From Azorinus chamasolen (Eukaryota; Mollusca; Bivalvia; Cardiida; Solecurtidae): a stretch of DNA of 64,000 nucleotides. Positions 1-9,950 of the stretch are shown one piece after another. Numbering within the stretch: position 1 is the stretch's first letter; each line of letters starts with the position of its first letter. Under the pieces are notes generated by a model that was not told the DNA's origin, did no database searches, and saw only the letters and a program-made list of their open reading frames with translations. The position numbers and the translations under genes were made by a program. The stretch spans positions 16,308,526-16,372,525 of the forward strand of contig OY755247.1 of the NCBI GenBank assembly GCA_963576725.1, in the 5' to 3' direction.

Positions 1-110
1 ACCATTCCAAGTTTGTTCCATCTAGGCCATAATAATGTCACATTTCAGATTGATGTTACGCACGTGCGTAAGTGCCTATTACTAGCTGCTCTCCTGTCTG
101 CAATGAAGTT
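1..110. repeat. Dispersed repeat shared with about 50600-50705
   Basis: Intronic sequence upstream of the first receptor exon. It aligns by eye with 50600-50705: both have TTGTTCCAT, GGCCATA, then ATGTTACRCACGTRCGTAA and CCTGTCT in the same order, with a gap of about 13 bases. The other copy overlaps a THAP-like relic on the minus strand. Family unknown. Confidence 0.45.
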
Positions 111-135
111 TGATAGCAAATTGTTTCTATTCCAG

Positions 136-304
136 AAAACTGCATTGTTCGCGTAATACAATACACATGAACCTGTTTGTGTCGTTCATATTCCGGGCTT
201 TCATAAACCTTATACGAGATAACTTTGTAGTGGAAGGAGTGGGCTTCCCCAAAGACCTGGTGTTTAACGATAGCGGGGCAATCGTCTCCTTTAAGGAAGG
301 ATCG
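136..304 (+). CDS. Class B1 GPCR, exon a (TM2 and first extracellular loop)
   Basis: First of nine visible exons of a secretin-family receptor, a plasma-membrane peptide-hormone receptor that usually couples to Gs. The acceptor TTCTATTCCAG ends at 135 and the donor is GTAAGG at 305. The exon begins with the third base of a codon and ends in phase 0. It encodes KLHCSRNTIHMNLFVSF, the TM2 signature of class B receptors with the conserved RNxIH histidine, then FRAFINLIRDN and a polar loop ending FKEGS. The start codon, signal peptide, hormone-binding ectodomain and TM1 must lie upstream of the window. PTH-, VIP/PACAP- and PDF-type receptors all share this TM2 motif, so the ligand is not settled. 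The minus-strand open frame here is a shadow. Confidence 0.9.
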
Positions 305-389
305 GTAAGGCATGATTATACAACTGTTCACACACTATTTATAACATTCACAAACATGTTGGATTCAGATGAGACATGGAGGGCATGCA

Positions 390-552
390 CATTAACACCT
401 CTCTGATGCGACTGCTAAAATAAGTATAAATCTGATTCTTTAAAAACATATGGTAGCTTAATGCAGGATGAAAGTTATACAGAAAGCTCCAAGATGAGCT
501 TTCTGCATTTCTTTTGTTCTGCATAAAGCAACAACCCGCTATTAAACTCAAC
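390..552. mobile_element. TA-2 hairpin MITE, degraded
   Basis: Keeps the TA-2 order: ACCTCTCTGATGCG, then GGTAGCTTAATGCAGGATGAAAG, an AGAAAGCTCC / GAGCTTTCTGCAT hairpin, and TGCATAAAGCAACAACC. The right terminus is lost. Confidence 0.5.
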
Positions 553-564
553 CATGTTTATTTG

Positions 565-818
565 TTAACCCTTTCCCAGTTATAATTATATGTATGTAAG
601 AAATAATGACATTATGAATATTCATTAGATACTTTATTTCTGATATCTTATGTGTACACACAGTCTGTTTTGGCTCATTGTAGAATGCGATATATACTAT
701 TATAACCATAAGCAAACAGAGCAGATCCCAATTAGACGGTTCTTATAGAAACTGTCTGATCTAGGCCTGCTCTGTTTACAAAAGGGTGAAAATGCGTTTA
801 TATGAAGGACAGGGTTAA
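565..818. mobile_element. TH-A MITE, TTAA to TTAA
   Basis: TTAACCCTTT at 565 and GGGTTAA ending at 818. The hairpin stem AAGCAAACAGAGCAGATCCC is near 710 and the apex is mutated. The flanks carry the family's AATAATGACATTATGAATATT and TGCGTTTATATGAAGGA. Confidence 0.75.
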
Positions 819-885
819 TTGGTTGTCTTAGGGAGGTTATACTGTATTAACTTACACTGTTCAAGTCGTATTGTTCTTCCATATA

Positions 886-1206
886 CAGGCGAACTTCGAT
901 ATCTCAAACTTCAAGGGACCATACAAATTAGTTCGAGATAACAGAAGTTCGAGTTATCCGATTTCTGATCTGGACATTTTCTTAAGTTCGCAGCTTAATG
1001 CATGTCTAAAGTAATGCTGATAGCTCCTACAGGAGCTTTCAGCATTACTTTAGACCTGCATTAAGCTGGCACATATGATTCTACATATGCCTAGTAATAC
1101 ATTTTAGAGCAAATCTTTAAATTGTACATTTTAGAAGGACTGAACTTTTAGTTTGAGTTATCCCGAAGTTTGAGTTATCCAAGTTCGAGATATCGAAATT
1201 CAACTG
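886..1206. mobile_element. TA-3 MITE, full length
   Basis: CAGGCGAACTTCGATATC at the left and GATATCGAAATTCAACTG at the right form the terminal inverted repeat, flanked by TA at 884-885 and 1207-1208. Several GTTCGAGTTATC motifs sit in the arms. The core hairpin is CTAAAGTAATGCTGATAGCTCCT and its partner, with an apex AGCTCCTACAGGAGCT. Related copies are at 22243-22445 and 30218-30530. Confidence 0.75.
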
Positions 1207-1267
1207 TATTTTAATATGGTACACTTGGATTAAATTCAGAGAAAGAAAAATCACTGTCTAAATAATT

Positions 1268-1665
1268 CGTTTGAAGCCTTTGCCTGTTTGTTTGAAGCCT
1301 TTGCCTGTTTGTTTGAAGCCTTTCCCTGTTTGTTTGAAGCATTTCCCTGTTTGTCTGAAGCCTTTCCCTGTTTGTTTGAAGCCTTTCCCTGTTTATTTGA
1401 AGCCTTTCCCTGTTTGTTTGAAGCATTTCCCTGTTTGTTTGAAGCCTTTTCCTGTTTGTTTGAAGCATTTCCCTGTTTGTTTGAAGCCTTTCCCTGTTTG
1501 TTTGAAGCATTTCCCAGTTTGTTTGAAGCCTTTCCCTGTTTGTTTGAAGCATTTTCCTGTTTGTTGGAAGCCTTTCCCTGTTTGTTTGAAGCATTTCCCT
1601 GTTTGTTTGAAGCCTTTCCCTGTTTGTTGGAAGCCTTTCCCTGTTTGTTGGAAGCCTTTCCCTGT
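1268..1665. repeat. 21-bp minisatellite, about 19 units
   Basis: Unit TTTGAAGCCTTTCCCTGTTTG repeats head to tail with CCTTT/CATTT alternation at one position. Because 21 is a multiple of 3, all frames stay open and give 7-residue repeats on both strands. These are not evidence of protein coding. It lies in the intron before exon b. Confidence 0.9.
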
Positions 1666-1689
1666 TCAATATTTATTGAAGAAATAATG

Positions 1690-1887
1690 ACACCATGACT
1701 GTTTTATCTAAATATTTATAATGGCATATGTGCGCAGGATGTTTTGATACTGGTAAAAACTGTAGAATCAGCTCTATTATAAGTTCTTAAGCAAATAGAG
1801 CAGACCCTAATCAGACGGCTCATATAGGAGCCATCTGGTTTGGGTCTACTCTGTTTGCACAGACGTTTATATGAAGGAAAGGGTTAA
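1690..1887. mobile_element. TH-A MITE, left end missing
   Basis: AAGCAAATAGAGCAGACCC, ACGGCTCATATAGGAGCC and GTCTACTCTGTTTGC form the stem. The right end GAAAGGGTTAA ends at 1887 and TTAACTCTTTC of another remnant follows directly. Confidence 0.6.
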
Positions 1888-2019
1888 CTCTTTCATCCCC
1901 ACCCGTGAATGGATGAAAGCCTTTGCAAACTGTAACATGCATGCCTCACCATACACGTCGAGTAACTCTTTGTATTATCACCCAGCATGCTTGACACTCT
2001 CATTATGGTAAAGAAATCT

Positions 2020-2337
2020 GACACAGCCGATGATCTCAGCATACGAAATTTATTTGGCATCGAAGGAGTTAACACATTTTAGGAGTGCATGTGGTTCGAA
2101 TCCCGATCTGGGCATTTGTATTTTACATATAAGGAAGCATTCCATTTGGATTGCGGTAAATTGGTGGTTCTACCTGGATGTTCTTCTGTGCACGGAACAA
2201 TGCAATGTTTTTCATACACAGAGACACCTCTCAGGTTGTCCTTCACCTGTAATTAGCTAGACAAATTGATATGACTGAAATATGGTGAAAGTGACATAAA
2301 ACCTCAAATAAACAAATAATAAACAAACAAACACGAA
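2020..2337 (+). mobile_element. tRNA-derived SINE-like element
   Basis: A polymerase III B-box match GGTTCGAATCCC is at 2093-2104. About 230 bases later comes a tail GACTGAAATATGGTGAAAGTG followed by AAAACC and an A/C-rich AAATAAACAAACAAAC run. The A box and 5' end are not clear. Molluscan SINEs have this general plan. No flanking duplication was identified. Confidence 0.5.
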
Positions 2338-2379
2338 TAGTCATGCCTGTAAAGGGAGCATGCAAGAAAATGGGAAACT

Positions 2380-2516
2380 GCGTAAATTAAACCATTTCCA
2401 GGAATAGTTCCTATATATTTCTCCATCCTGCCCTATGTTATAACATGTGTGGTCACAAAGTAGGGTTAGTTGTGGAAAATGATGATTTTAGTATTTGAAT
2501 ATACGCACCTTTATCT
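2380..2516. mobile_element. H-5 repeat, degraded
   Basis: Carries ACTGCGTAAATTAAACCATTT, TTTCTCCATCCTGCCCTAT, GTGGTCACA and ATTTTAGTATTTGAATATACGC in the H-5 order. The hairpin arms are largely deleted. Confidence 0.5.
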
Positions 2517-2633
2517 ACTGTTTTGCTCTGTGTAATAATGAGTTGTTTATTAGATCTATTTACAAATATTATATAACAACTATTGACGTCTTTGTTACCC
2601 ACTGGCAATGAAATAGAATGTATGTTCCGGTGT

Positions 2634-2863
2634 TTAACCCATTCCCTCCTGCTGACGCATTTTGACGCCTCTGTAAAAGTCAGTTTTTGAAACCATTGGG
2701 ATAATTATAGCATTTGCTCCATTGGAGGAAATTCTCTTTTAATCACAATTATTTAAAAACTACACACTTCTAAAAAATTTCCTTTTCTCTAGTAAATGAT
2801 CCTTTTCAGTAGATTTATTAAAAGAGGTTATGTCTGAACCTAGTCTCGGAAGGAATGAGTTAA
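2634..2863. mobile_element. TH-E MITE, first of a tandem pair
   Basis: TTAACCCATTCCCTCCTG at the left, GACGCCTCTGTAAAAGTC, a decayed GCATTTGCTCC hairpin, CCTTTTCTCTAG and GGAATGAGTTAA at the right. It shares the TTAA at 2860-2863 with the next copy. Confidence 0.75.
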
Positions 2864-3089
2864 ACCATTCCCTCATATTGACGACTTTTGATGACTCTGT
2901 AAAAGTCACTTTGTGAAACCATTGTGATAAAAAGAGCATTTGCTCCTTTAGGAGCAAATGCTCTATTTATCACAATGGTTTCAAACTACAAAATTCTAAA
3001 AATTTTCCTTTTCTCTAGTTTATGCTCTTTTTCAGTAGATTTATTCAAAGAGGTTGTATCTAAAAATAGCATATGAGGTCATGGGTTAA
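2860..3089. mobile_element. TH-E MITE, second of a tandem pair
   Basis: TTAAACCATTCCCTC to CATGGGTTAA. The hairpin GAGCATTTGCTCCTTTAGGA with its partner CAAATGCTCTATTTATC is intact. It ends 55 bases before the acceptor-exon boundary of receptor exon b, so it lies close to that intron's branch region. Confidence 0.8.
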
Positions 3090-3144
3090 AACATGTCTTT
3101 GATAACCATATATTGTTTTGTTCGTTTTTTATTTTGCATTTCAG

Positions 3145-3301
3145 CATTGGGAGTGTAAACTGTTCTTCAGTGTTTTCCAGTACGCCGTGGCCGCTAGTTA
3201 CATGTGGATTTTCGTGGAGGCCATCTACATCCATATGCTGATATTCGTCTCCGTGTTTACAGAGAGAATCAAAGTCATCTGGTTCATGGTTACTGGTTGG
3301 T
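3145..3301 (+). CDS. Class B1 GPCR, exon b (TM3)
   Basis: The acceptor TTTTGCATTTCAG ends at 3144 and the donor GTGAGT is at 3302. It enters in phase 0 and leaves in phase 1 (157 nt). It encodes HWECKLFFSVFQY, whose Cys is the TM3 partner of the ECL2 disulfide, then YMWIFVEAIYIHMLIF with the conserved class B glutamate, then FTERIKVIWFMVTGW, the second intracellular loop and start of TM4. The open frame continues into the intron on both sides and those parts are not coding. The LIF..FTE stretch resembles PTH receptors (LIF..FSE). Confidence 0.92.
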
Positions 3302-3434
3302 GTGAGTATTTATTCTCGAACAGGCTGCCGTGGGTACTAACACGCATATTTTCACTGCTTGATATGTCGCATAATGATGGCTTTGTGTTTTGTTGCTTGT
3401 GATGATTATAATGACGATGAAAATAATGATGTAA

Positions 3435-3687
3435 TTGACCCTTTACTCCATTATTATGAAGAAATATTATAATGACATCATGAATATTAATTATATTAAT
3501 TGTTATAACATAATATATGTACACATAATTTTTCGCCATAGAAGATGAAACTGTAGAATCTTATCTATATTATATAATAAGCAAACAAAGCAGACCCTGA
3601 TCAGACAGCTCCTAAAGGAACTGTCTGATCTGGGTCTACTCTGTTTTGCAAGACATAGAAAGGTGTATTTATCAAGTAAATGGTCAA
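3435..3687. mobile_element. TH-A MITE with mutated ends
   Basis: TTGACCCTTTACTCC to AAATGGTCAA. The stem is AAGCAAACAAAGCAGACCC, with GATCAGACAGCTCC and the partner CTGTCTGATCTGGGTCTAC. Confidence 0.7.
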
Positions 3688-3756
3688 AGTAATCGAAGAA
3701 AGATATGGTGATAACGATGGTGATTACAATGCAGAACTACAAAGATATTATGTGTA

Positions 3757-3908
3757 TCTAAATACTAAAATGGTCATTTCTCCACCAAACCCAGTACTGT
3801 TACCATTCTTTAGAATCGTCTCTTCCAGATGATTCTAAAGAATGGTCACAGTAAGGGGTTTGGTGGAGAAAATAGCTATTCATGAAAATATTTAAATTTA
3901 CGCATCTT
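3757..3908. mobile_element. H-5 hairpin repeat
   Basis: TTTCTCCACCAAACCCAGTA, ACCATTCTTTAGAATCGTCT and the inverted partner GATTCTAAAGAATGGTCAC then TTTGGTGGAGAAA. The right flank ATTTAAATTTACGCATCTTA is the family end. Confidence 0.75.
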
Positions 3909-3909
3909 A

Positions 3910-4490
3910 CTTGGAACACTGATTATGATGCCTTTAAAAATATACAAATATACAAAAGTGAACATGAATAGAATGATACACAAAAACTGAACAAAGGCCC
4001 TGAAATATACGTTTGGATTATTTGTAATTGATACATCTTCTGTTGTTTATGATCGTATGAATGAGGGTCGGATAACATTTTAAACTAACATAAGTTATGG
4101 TCCTCAGCCATTAATTGTTATAGAAATCATACATAAACACGATACAAAAGCCTTATAACAAGTTCACTGTGATATATGGTTCAGCATCACGTCAGTTTCT
4201 CGAGAAATTAATCATAAATCTTTATTGTAGTAACAATTTTCACTGTTTAACCCTTGTTCCACCAAGGGCGCCATGACTGGAACTGCAAGTAGACACCAGC
4301 TTTGATCCATATGAAATGGTTTGGCGTTTTATCAGGATCCAAAATATTTTATTCTCTGACAATCATTTCTTGAAAACTTGAATTAATTGGAAATAAGTAA
4401 AACATGTAACAGTTTAGAACTTGAACATAATTATGTACTTTTTCACGACAGGAAACGGTTTAATAATACTGAACACAATATTGCAAGAAA
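3910..4490. other. Intron, nothing recognised
   Basis: AT-rich intronic DNA. Only the fragment TTTAACCCTTGTTCCACCAA near 4248 hints at a TH remnant. No coding signal. Confidence 0.5.
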
Positions 4491-4494
4491 TATA

Positions 4495-4698
4495 CAGTAA
4501 AACCCCTCTAAACAGGATACCAAATTTAGTATAAATATTTGTCTTGGAGGCAGGTTGAAGCTCAATGCAAGGTGAAAGTCATGCAGAAAGCTCCTCTGGG
4601 AGCTTTCTGCATGAATGTCACACTGTATTAAACAGCCACCCGTCTAAAGGTATCTAAATTATTCCCTTCTGGAATTCTGGCTTAATGGGGTTTTACGG
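4495..4698. mobile_element. TA-2 MITE, near full length
   Basis: CAGTAAAACCCCTCTAAAC at the left and GGGGTTTTACGGTA at the right, flanked by TA. The central hairpin CAGAAAGCTCCTCTGGGAGC and its TTTCTGCATG partner are preserved. Confidence 0.75.
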
Positions 4699-4799
4699 TA
4701 TATGCAATCATTAAATGCTGCTGTGATAGTGGGCTCCTGCAGACATACTTCATTTAATATTAAGTTTTCGCCATTCGTCTTCATTAAGAATTTACCCGC

Positions 4800-4885
4800 T
4801 AACCATGACCTTGGCTGCATTTGCAAACAGCTTGGATCCAGATGAGACGCCGAGTAACTTAGTGTCTCATCAGGTCAAAGGTATC
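4800..4885. mobile_element. TH-C fragment
   Basis: TTTGCAAACAGCTTGGATCC, AGATGAGACGCCGAGTAAC and GTGTCTCATCAGG are one hairpin of the TH-C type. It runs straight into the 24-bp array. Confidence 0.55.
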
Positions 4886-5232
4886 GTTTATACTTTGGTC
4901 AATATTATCATTGACACATTGGTCAATAGTATCGTTGATACATTGGTCAATAGTATCATTGACACATTGGTCAATAGTATTGTTGACACATTGGTCAATA
5001 GTATTGTTGACACATTGGCCAATAGTATCGTTGACACATTGGTCAATTAGTATTGTTGACACATTGGTCAATAGTATTGTTGACACTTTAGTCAATAGTA
5101 TCATTGACACTTTGGTCAGTAGTATTGTTGACATTTTTTTGGTCAATAGTATCATTGACACATTGGTAAAACAGTATTGTTGACACTTTGGTCAATAGTA
5201 TCATTGACACTTTGATCAATAGTATCTCTAAA
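4886..5232. repeat. 24-bp tandem array, about 14 units
   Basis: Unit GTCAATAGTATYRTTGACAC plus ATTG. Several units have small indels that shift the phase. Each unit is partly palindromic (GTCAA...TTGAC). The open frames seen here on both strands are repeat artefacts. Confidence 0.9.
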
Positions 5233-5289
5233 GCGTGTGCAATGACACTTGGTTAATATTTTCCCAATGTATTGATCGAATGGGAAGTA

Positions 5290-5465
5290 CAGTAAAACCT
5301 CTCTATAACGGCCACTAAATTACATCAAGTATTTTGTATTAAAGGCAGGTGGTAGCTTAAGGCAAGGTGAAAGTAAAACAGAACGCACCTAGCTTTAAGT
5401 AGCCACCTGCCCTAAGTGTCAACTAATTAACACAATTTAGTCGCCGTTATAGAGAGGTTTTACTG
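5290..5465. mobile_element. TA-1 MITE with shortened hairpin
   Basis: CAGTAAAACCTCTCTATAAC at the left and GTTATAGAGAGGTTTTACTG at the right are perfect 20-base inverted ends, flanked by TA at 5288-5289 and 5466-5467. The hairpin apex is deleted compared with 8631-8833. Confidence 0.85.
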
Positions 5466-5559
5466 TAGTCAAAATGAAATAGATCTAGACTTGAGCAGAC
5501 ATTATTTTTAATTGTGGTATGAGGGTTAAAGTTAAGTTACAGAGTATGTATTAAGATAG

Positions 5560-6178
5560 TACTTTAGAGGCTTAATCATGAATGCTAAAAACAGATTACT
5601 TTTGTATATTAAATAGAGAATCTTACAATCACATTGCAGAACCTGTGTAGATAGAGCTTTAGATACTTTATAATGTATACAAAAATATTATATTACTTTC
5701 TGTATTTAAAAAGAGAATCTTACAGTTAAATCACAAAATATGTCTAGATACAGCCTTAGAGACCTTAACATTCATTCAAAAAATTGATTCATTTCTGTAT
5801 TTTAAATAGACAATCTTACAGTCAAATTACAGAATATATCTACATTGATTTTATCATTCATACACCAAGAGATTATTTTTTATATTCGAAAAGTTAGATA
5901 ACAGAATCTTTAGAAGAAAATTAAAGACGTTTAAAGCAAAAAATATTTGATATAGGTTTCTTACAGTTAGATTACTGAAGAAGCTGTGTAGAGAGAACTT
6001 TAGACATTTTATCATTTTATACAAAGAAATTATTTATTTTTATATTTTAGACATTTACTAAAGACAGTTTATGCAAAAAATGATTAATATATGTTTCTTA
6101 CAGTTAAAATACAGAATCTGTGTTGATAGAACTTCATAGACTTAATCATTTATACAAAAAGATATTGCTATCTTTATT
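5560..6178. repeat. Degenerate tandem repeat of about 115-120 bp
   Basis: AATCTTACAGTYAAATYACAGAA, TAGATAGAGCTTTAGA and CATTYATACAAARA recur about five times with much drift. One more partial unit lies at 6481-6535, beyond the TH-E insertion, so the array is older than that insertion. Confidence 0.6.
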
Positions 6179-6480
6179 TTAACACATTACCTCATAGGCT
6201 ATTTTTAGATCTAACCACTTTGAATAAATCTACCGAAAAGGAGCATTAACTAGAGAAAAGGACAATTTTAGAATTTTATAGTTAGTTTAAACATATTTTA
6301 TTTCCATATTAGAGGAAATTGGGTCGGGTCACAAGTTCTTACAACATTTTGTAGTTTTAAACCATTGTGATAAATAGAGCATTTGCTCCTCTAGGAGCAA
6401 ATGCTCTATTTATCACAATGGTTTCAACAGGTGACTTTTGCAGAGGCGTCAAAAGGCGTCAATATGAGGGAATGGGTTAA
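6179..6480. mobile_element. TH-E MITE inserted in a tandem array
   Basis: TTAACACATTACCTCATAGG to GAGGGAATGGGTTAA. It has a perfect hairpin AAATAGAGCATTTGCTCCTC with the partner GAGGAGCAAATGCTCTATTT. The orientation is opposite to the copies at 2634-3089. Confidence 0.85.
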
Positions 6481-6569
6481 ATAGAGGACCTTAAAGTTAA
6501 ATTTACAGAATATAGCCTATGAAGGAAAGGGTTAACATAAGGGTTAGAACCAGAGCAACAGACAAAGGT

Positions 6570-6712
6570 GCGTACTCAAATTCTACAATCGTCATTTCTC
6601 CACCTCTGTATTGTGACCACTCTTCGAGGCGATTCTAAAGTGTGATCATACTGGGTTTGGTGGAGAAATGTAGAAGTCATTCTTGAAAATATTTTAATTT
6701 ACCCATCCTATC
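6570..6712. mobile_element. H-5 repeat with right end feeding the 48-bp array
   Basis: TCGTCATTTCTCCACC, GTGACCACTCTTCGAGGCGA and TTTGGTGGAGAAATG. The right end TTCTTGAAAATATTTTAATT continues without a break into the first unit of the array. Confidence 0.7.
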
Positions 6713-7795
6713 TTGACCTCTGCTTAAAACTAATCAATATTTTAATTTACCCATCCTATCTTGACCTCTGCTTAAAACTAATCAATATTTTAATTTACCC
6801 ATCCTATCTTGACCTCTGCTTAAAACTAAACAATATTTTAATTTACCCATCCTATCTTGACCTCTGCTTAAAACTAATCAATATTTTAATTTACCCATCC
6901 TATCTTGACCTCTGCTTAAAACTAATCAATATTTTAATTTACCCATCTATCTTGACCTCTGCTTAAAACTAATCAATATTTTAATTTACCCATCCTATCT
7001 TGACCTCTGCTTAAAACTAATCAATATTTTAATTTACTCATCCTATCTTGACCTCTGCTTAAAACTAATCAATATTTTAATTTACTCATCCTATCTTGAC
7101 CTCTGCTTAAAAATAATCAATATTTTAATTTACCCATCCTATCTTGACCTCTGCTTAAAACTAATCAATATTTTAATTTACCCATCCTATCTTGACCTCT
7201 GCTTAAAACTAATCAATATTTTAATTTACCCATCCTATCTTGACCTCTGCTTAAAACTAATCAATATTTTAATTTACCCATCTATCTTGACCTCTGCTTA
7301 AAACTAATCAATATTTTAATTTACCCATCCTATCTTGACCTCTGCTTAAAACTAAACAATATTTTAATTTACCCATCCTTTCTTGACCTCTGCTTAAAAC
7401 TAATCAATATTTTAATTTACCCATCCTATCTTGACCTTTGCTTAAAACTAATCAATATTTTAATTTACCCATCCTATCTTGACCTTTGCTTAAAACTAAA
7501 CAATATTTTAATTTACCCATCCTATCTTGACCTCTGCTTAAAACTAAACAATATTTTAATTTACCCATCCTTTCTTGACCTCTGCTTAATACTAATCAAT
7601 ATTTTAATTTACCCATCCTATCTTGACCTTTGCTTAAAACTAATCAATATTTTAATTTACCCATCCTATCTGGACCTTTGCTTAAAACTAATCAATATTT
7701 TAATTTACCCATCCTATCTTGACCTCTGCTTAAAACTAATCAATATTTTAATTTACCAATCCAATCTGGACCTCTGCTTAAAACTAATCAATATT
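6700..7795. repeat. 48-bp tandem array, about 23 units
   Basis: Unit AATATTTTAATTTACCCATC then CTATCTTGACCTCTGC and TTAAAACTAATC, highly uniform, with a few ACAA/ATCAA, CCTTTC and one-codon-size variants. The start of the unit matches the right terminus of H-5 (AATATTTAAATTTACGCATC), so the array looks like an amplified MITE end. It lies in the intron between exons b and c. Confidence 0.95.
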
Positions 7796-7917
7796 CATAA
7801 TGAGTGCAGTAATGAATGAATATTCATCACGAAAAGTGTTAGTGACGTTTGATGGAAAATAACTTTTATAATTATTGTAACTTATTTTAACAGAAATGTT
7901 TCACAGTAAAACATGTA

Positions 7918-8122
7918 CAGTAGAACCCCTCTAATGCGAGCACTTAAAGAATAATCATAGCTGCCTTTATGAGCAGGTGGCTGCTTAATGCATGACAAAA
8001 GTAATGCAGAAAGCTCCTCTAGGAGCTTTCTGCGTTACTTTTGTCATGCATTAAGCTACCACCTGCATCTAGCACCCAGAATTGTACCTCTTTTAGGTGG
8101 TCGCATTAGCGGGGTTTTACTG
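7918..8122. mobile_element. TA-2 MITE, full length
   Basis: CAGTAGAACCCCTCTAATGC and GCATTAGCGGGGTTTTACTG are the inverted ends, with TA at 7916-7917 and 8123-8124. The long hairpin runs from CAGGTGGCTGCTTAATGCAT to its partner, with an apex AAGCTCCTCTAGGAGCTT. Confidence 0.9.
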
Positions 8123-8164
8123 TACACTGTATTGGCATTTCACCTAATAGTAAATTCACACTCG

Positions 8165-8358
8165 TGCCCTAGCAAACAGAGTATACCGAGATAAAAGTTA
8201 TCATGGTCGGCTGTTGGCTTATGGAATTATATAGATCTGATTCTATAGTTTCAAATAAGGTCAAAATATCACATGTTCATATGCCGTTTTTTAAATCTGC
8301 TATACACATTCATAGTGGCATTATTTCTTACAATAAAATTCATAAGGTAAAGGGTTAA
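8165..8358. mobile_element. TH-A MITE, left part lost
   Basis: AGCAAACAGAGTATACCGAG, GGCTTATGGAATTATATAGA and AGGTAAAGGGTTAA. It shares TTAA 8355-8358 with the next element. Confidence 0.6.
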
Positions 8359-8609
8359 CCCTTTTCTTTTTTTTCATATAGAAACCTTTTCACGCATTAG
8401 CAAACCGAGTAGACTCAGATCAGACGGTTCCTGTAGGAGCCGTCTGATCAGGGTCTGCTCTGTTTACTTTTTGTATAACATAGATCAGATTCTACAATTT
8501 CTGTCTGAGTCAAAATATCTTGTGTCCATATGCCATTATAAAACATTATCTAATTAATATTCATGATGCCATTATTTCTTAAATGAATATTCATAGAGTG
8601 AAGGGTTAA
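8355..8609. mobile_element. TH-A MITE, full length
   Basis: TTAACCCTTTTC to GAGTGAAGGGTTAA. The stem is AGTAGACTCAGATCAGACGG, the apex GGTTCCTGTAGGAGCC and the partner CTGATCAGGGTCTGCTCTG. The right arm has GATGCCATTATTTCTTAAAT. Confidence 0.85.
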
Positions 8610-8630
8610 AACAGGACACAATCATATATA

Positions 8631-8833
8631 CAGTAAAACCTCTCTATAACGACCACTAAATTGTGTTAATTAGTTGGTATTTGGGCAGGTGATTGCTTAA
8701 AGCAAGGTGGAAGTAAAACAGAATGCTCCTATAAGAGCGTTCTGTTTTACTTTCACCTTGCTTTAAACATCCACCTGCCTTCAACACAAAATATTTGATG
8801 TAATTTAGTGGTCGTTATAGAGAGGTTTTACTG
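8631..8833. mobile_element. TA-1 MITE, full length
   Basis: CAGTAAAACCTCTCTATAAC / GTTATAGAGAGGTTTTACTG, TA at 8629-8630 and 8834-8835. The hairpin GAAGTAAAACAGAATGCTCC has an apex GCTCCTATAAGAGC and a long TTCTGTTTTACTTTCACC partner. Confidence 0.9.
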
Positions 8834-9423
8834 TATCAATATCTAGGTGTATTCAGGCCTTATAATCTCATCTTCGATGTTTGCATCAGTAGCGTGCAAC
8901 CACTGGTTCTTGTAAATTGGTTAATTATGAAGAATAACCCCAAGGCAAACAAAAAAACAAAACAAAAAAAGCAAGGAAATAATACAAATTTGCAGTAACA
9001 GGAAGCTTTTGTCTTACTTCATTGTGGTTTACGCAATTGCGGCATGCTTATCAGCACTATCCGTGTTAAAACAATGATGGAACTACTTGCACACCATTAA
9101 TCCTGATCCCTCTATGTAACAACACGATATCTGCTCAACATTAGACCTCGTGCAAGTTTCTTCTACTTCCGATTTTGATAAGCATTTGAGAAATTATTGA
9201 CCGAGTTTCAAACAGCTTGGATCCTGATTTGATCTGGATCCAAACTGTTTGCAAATGCGAGTCAAGTGTGGATAGCGGGAAAAGGGTTTACTATGTTCTT
9301 TATGGATGGCTTTGTAATGAATGACATTTTTCTGTAATGGTTTCACTGTAATCCTTCTAGTGATCGATATTAAAAACTGGTCAATCTGTGTGTTCAGCTC
9401 TTTACGCCATGCATTTTCATGTA
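8834..9423. other. Intron with A-rich tail and a TH-C relic
   Basis: A-rich AAACAAAAAAACAAAACAAA at about 8947 may be a SINE tail. At 9205-9290, CAAACAGCTTGGATCCTG and GATCTGGATCCAAACTG are a decayed TH-C-type hairpin. Nothing else was seen. Confidence 0.45.
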
Positions 9424-9610
9424 CAGTAAAACCTCTCTATAAGGGCCACTAAATTGTGTTAAATAATTGGTATTTAGGGCAAGGTGAAAGTGAAACAGAA
9501 TGTTCCTATAGGAGCGTTCTGTTTTACTTTCACCTTGCTTCAAGCAGCCACCTGCCTTTAACAAAAAATAAATGATGTAATTTAGTGGCCGTTATAGAGA
9601 GGTTTTACTG
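9424..9610. mobile_element. TA-1 MITE
   Basis: CAGTAAAACCTCTCTATAAG at the left and the usual right end, flanked by TA. The left arm of the stem is partly deleted. The apex GTTCCTATAGGAGC and the partner GTTCTGTTTTACTTTCACC remain. Confidence 0.85.
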
Positions 9611-9611
9611 T

Positions 9612-9950
9612 AATATATAAATGGCATTATAAATATTAATTACATTAAGTTTGATAATAGCACATGATTTTTGTCATGGCAGAAACTAAGAACTTTATAT
9701 TTCTATAATTATATCTATAGGAGTCATCTGATCTAGGTCTACACTGTTTGCAAACTCGTATAGAAAGGCAAACAAAGTTTGAGAGGGGGTATTTAGGTGT
9801 CAGTGTGTTGGTTGGTCTGTCTGTCTGTCCGATGCACAACTTCTGTCTGTCTGTCCGTGACACAACTTTTGATTTGCATTAAAAACAGCTGAGAGCGGGG
9901 GCATCCCCTCATCTTTAGAATAGTTCTAGTTTGTGGAGTAAAGGGTTAAG
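9612..9950. mobile_element. TH-A remnant with a nested GGGGTATA insert
   Basis: A TH-A right half (GGCATTATAAATATTAATTA, GTCATCTGATCTAGGTCTAC, GCAAACTCGTATAGAAAGGC) is interrupted at about 9772-9932 by a segment with GAGGGGGTATTTAGG, (GTCT)n and GAATAGTTCTAGTT. It resumes as GGAGTAAAGGGTTAA. Confidence 0.65.

Noticed and set aside
56..331. Minus-strand frame over exon a
   Set aside because: Shadow of the TM2 exon, which has clear homology and splice sites on the plus strand.
1211..1698. Long open frames with 7-residue repeats on both strands
   Set aside because: Produced by a 21-bp minisatellite whose length keeps every frame open. No splice or start context.
4805..5183. Repetitive open frames (IVDTLVNS-type)
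   Set aside because: Artefact of the 24-bp tandem array, open on both strands.
6700..7795. CRISPR-like regular repeat
   Set aside because: Units are contiguous 48-mers without unique spacers, and this is an animal genome; it is a satellite.
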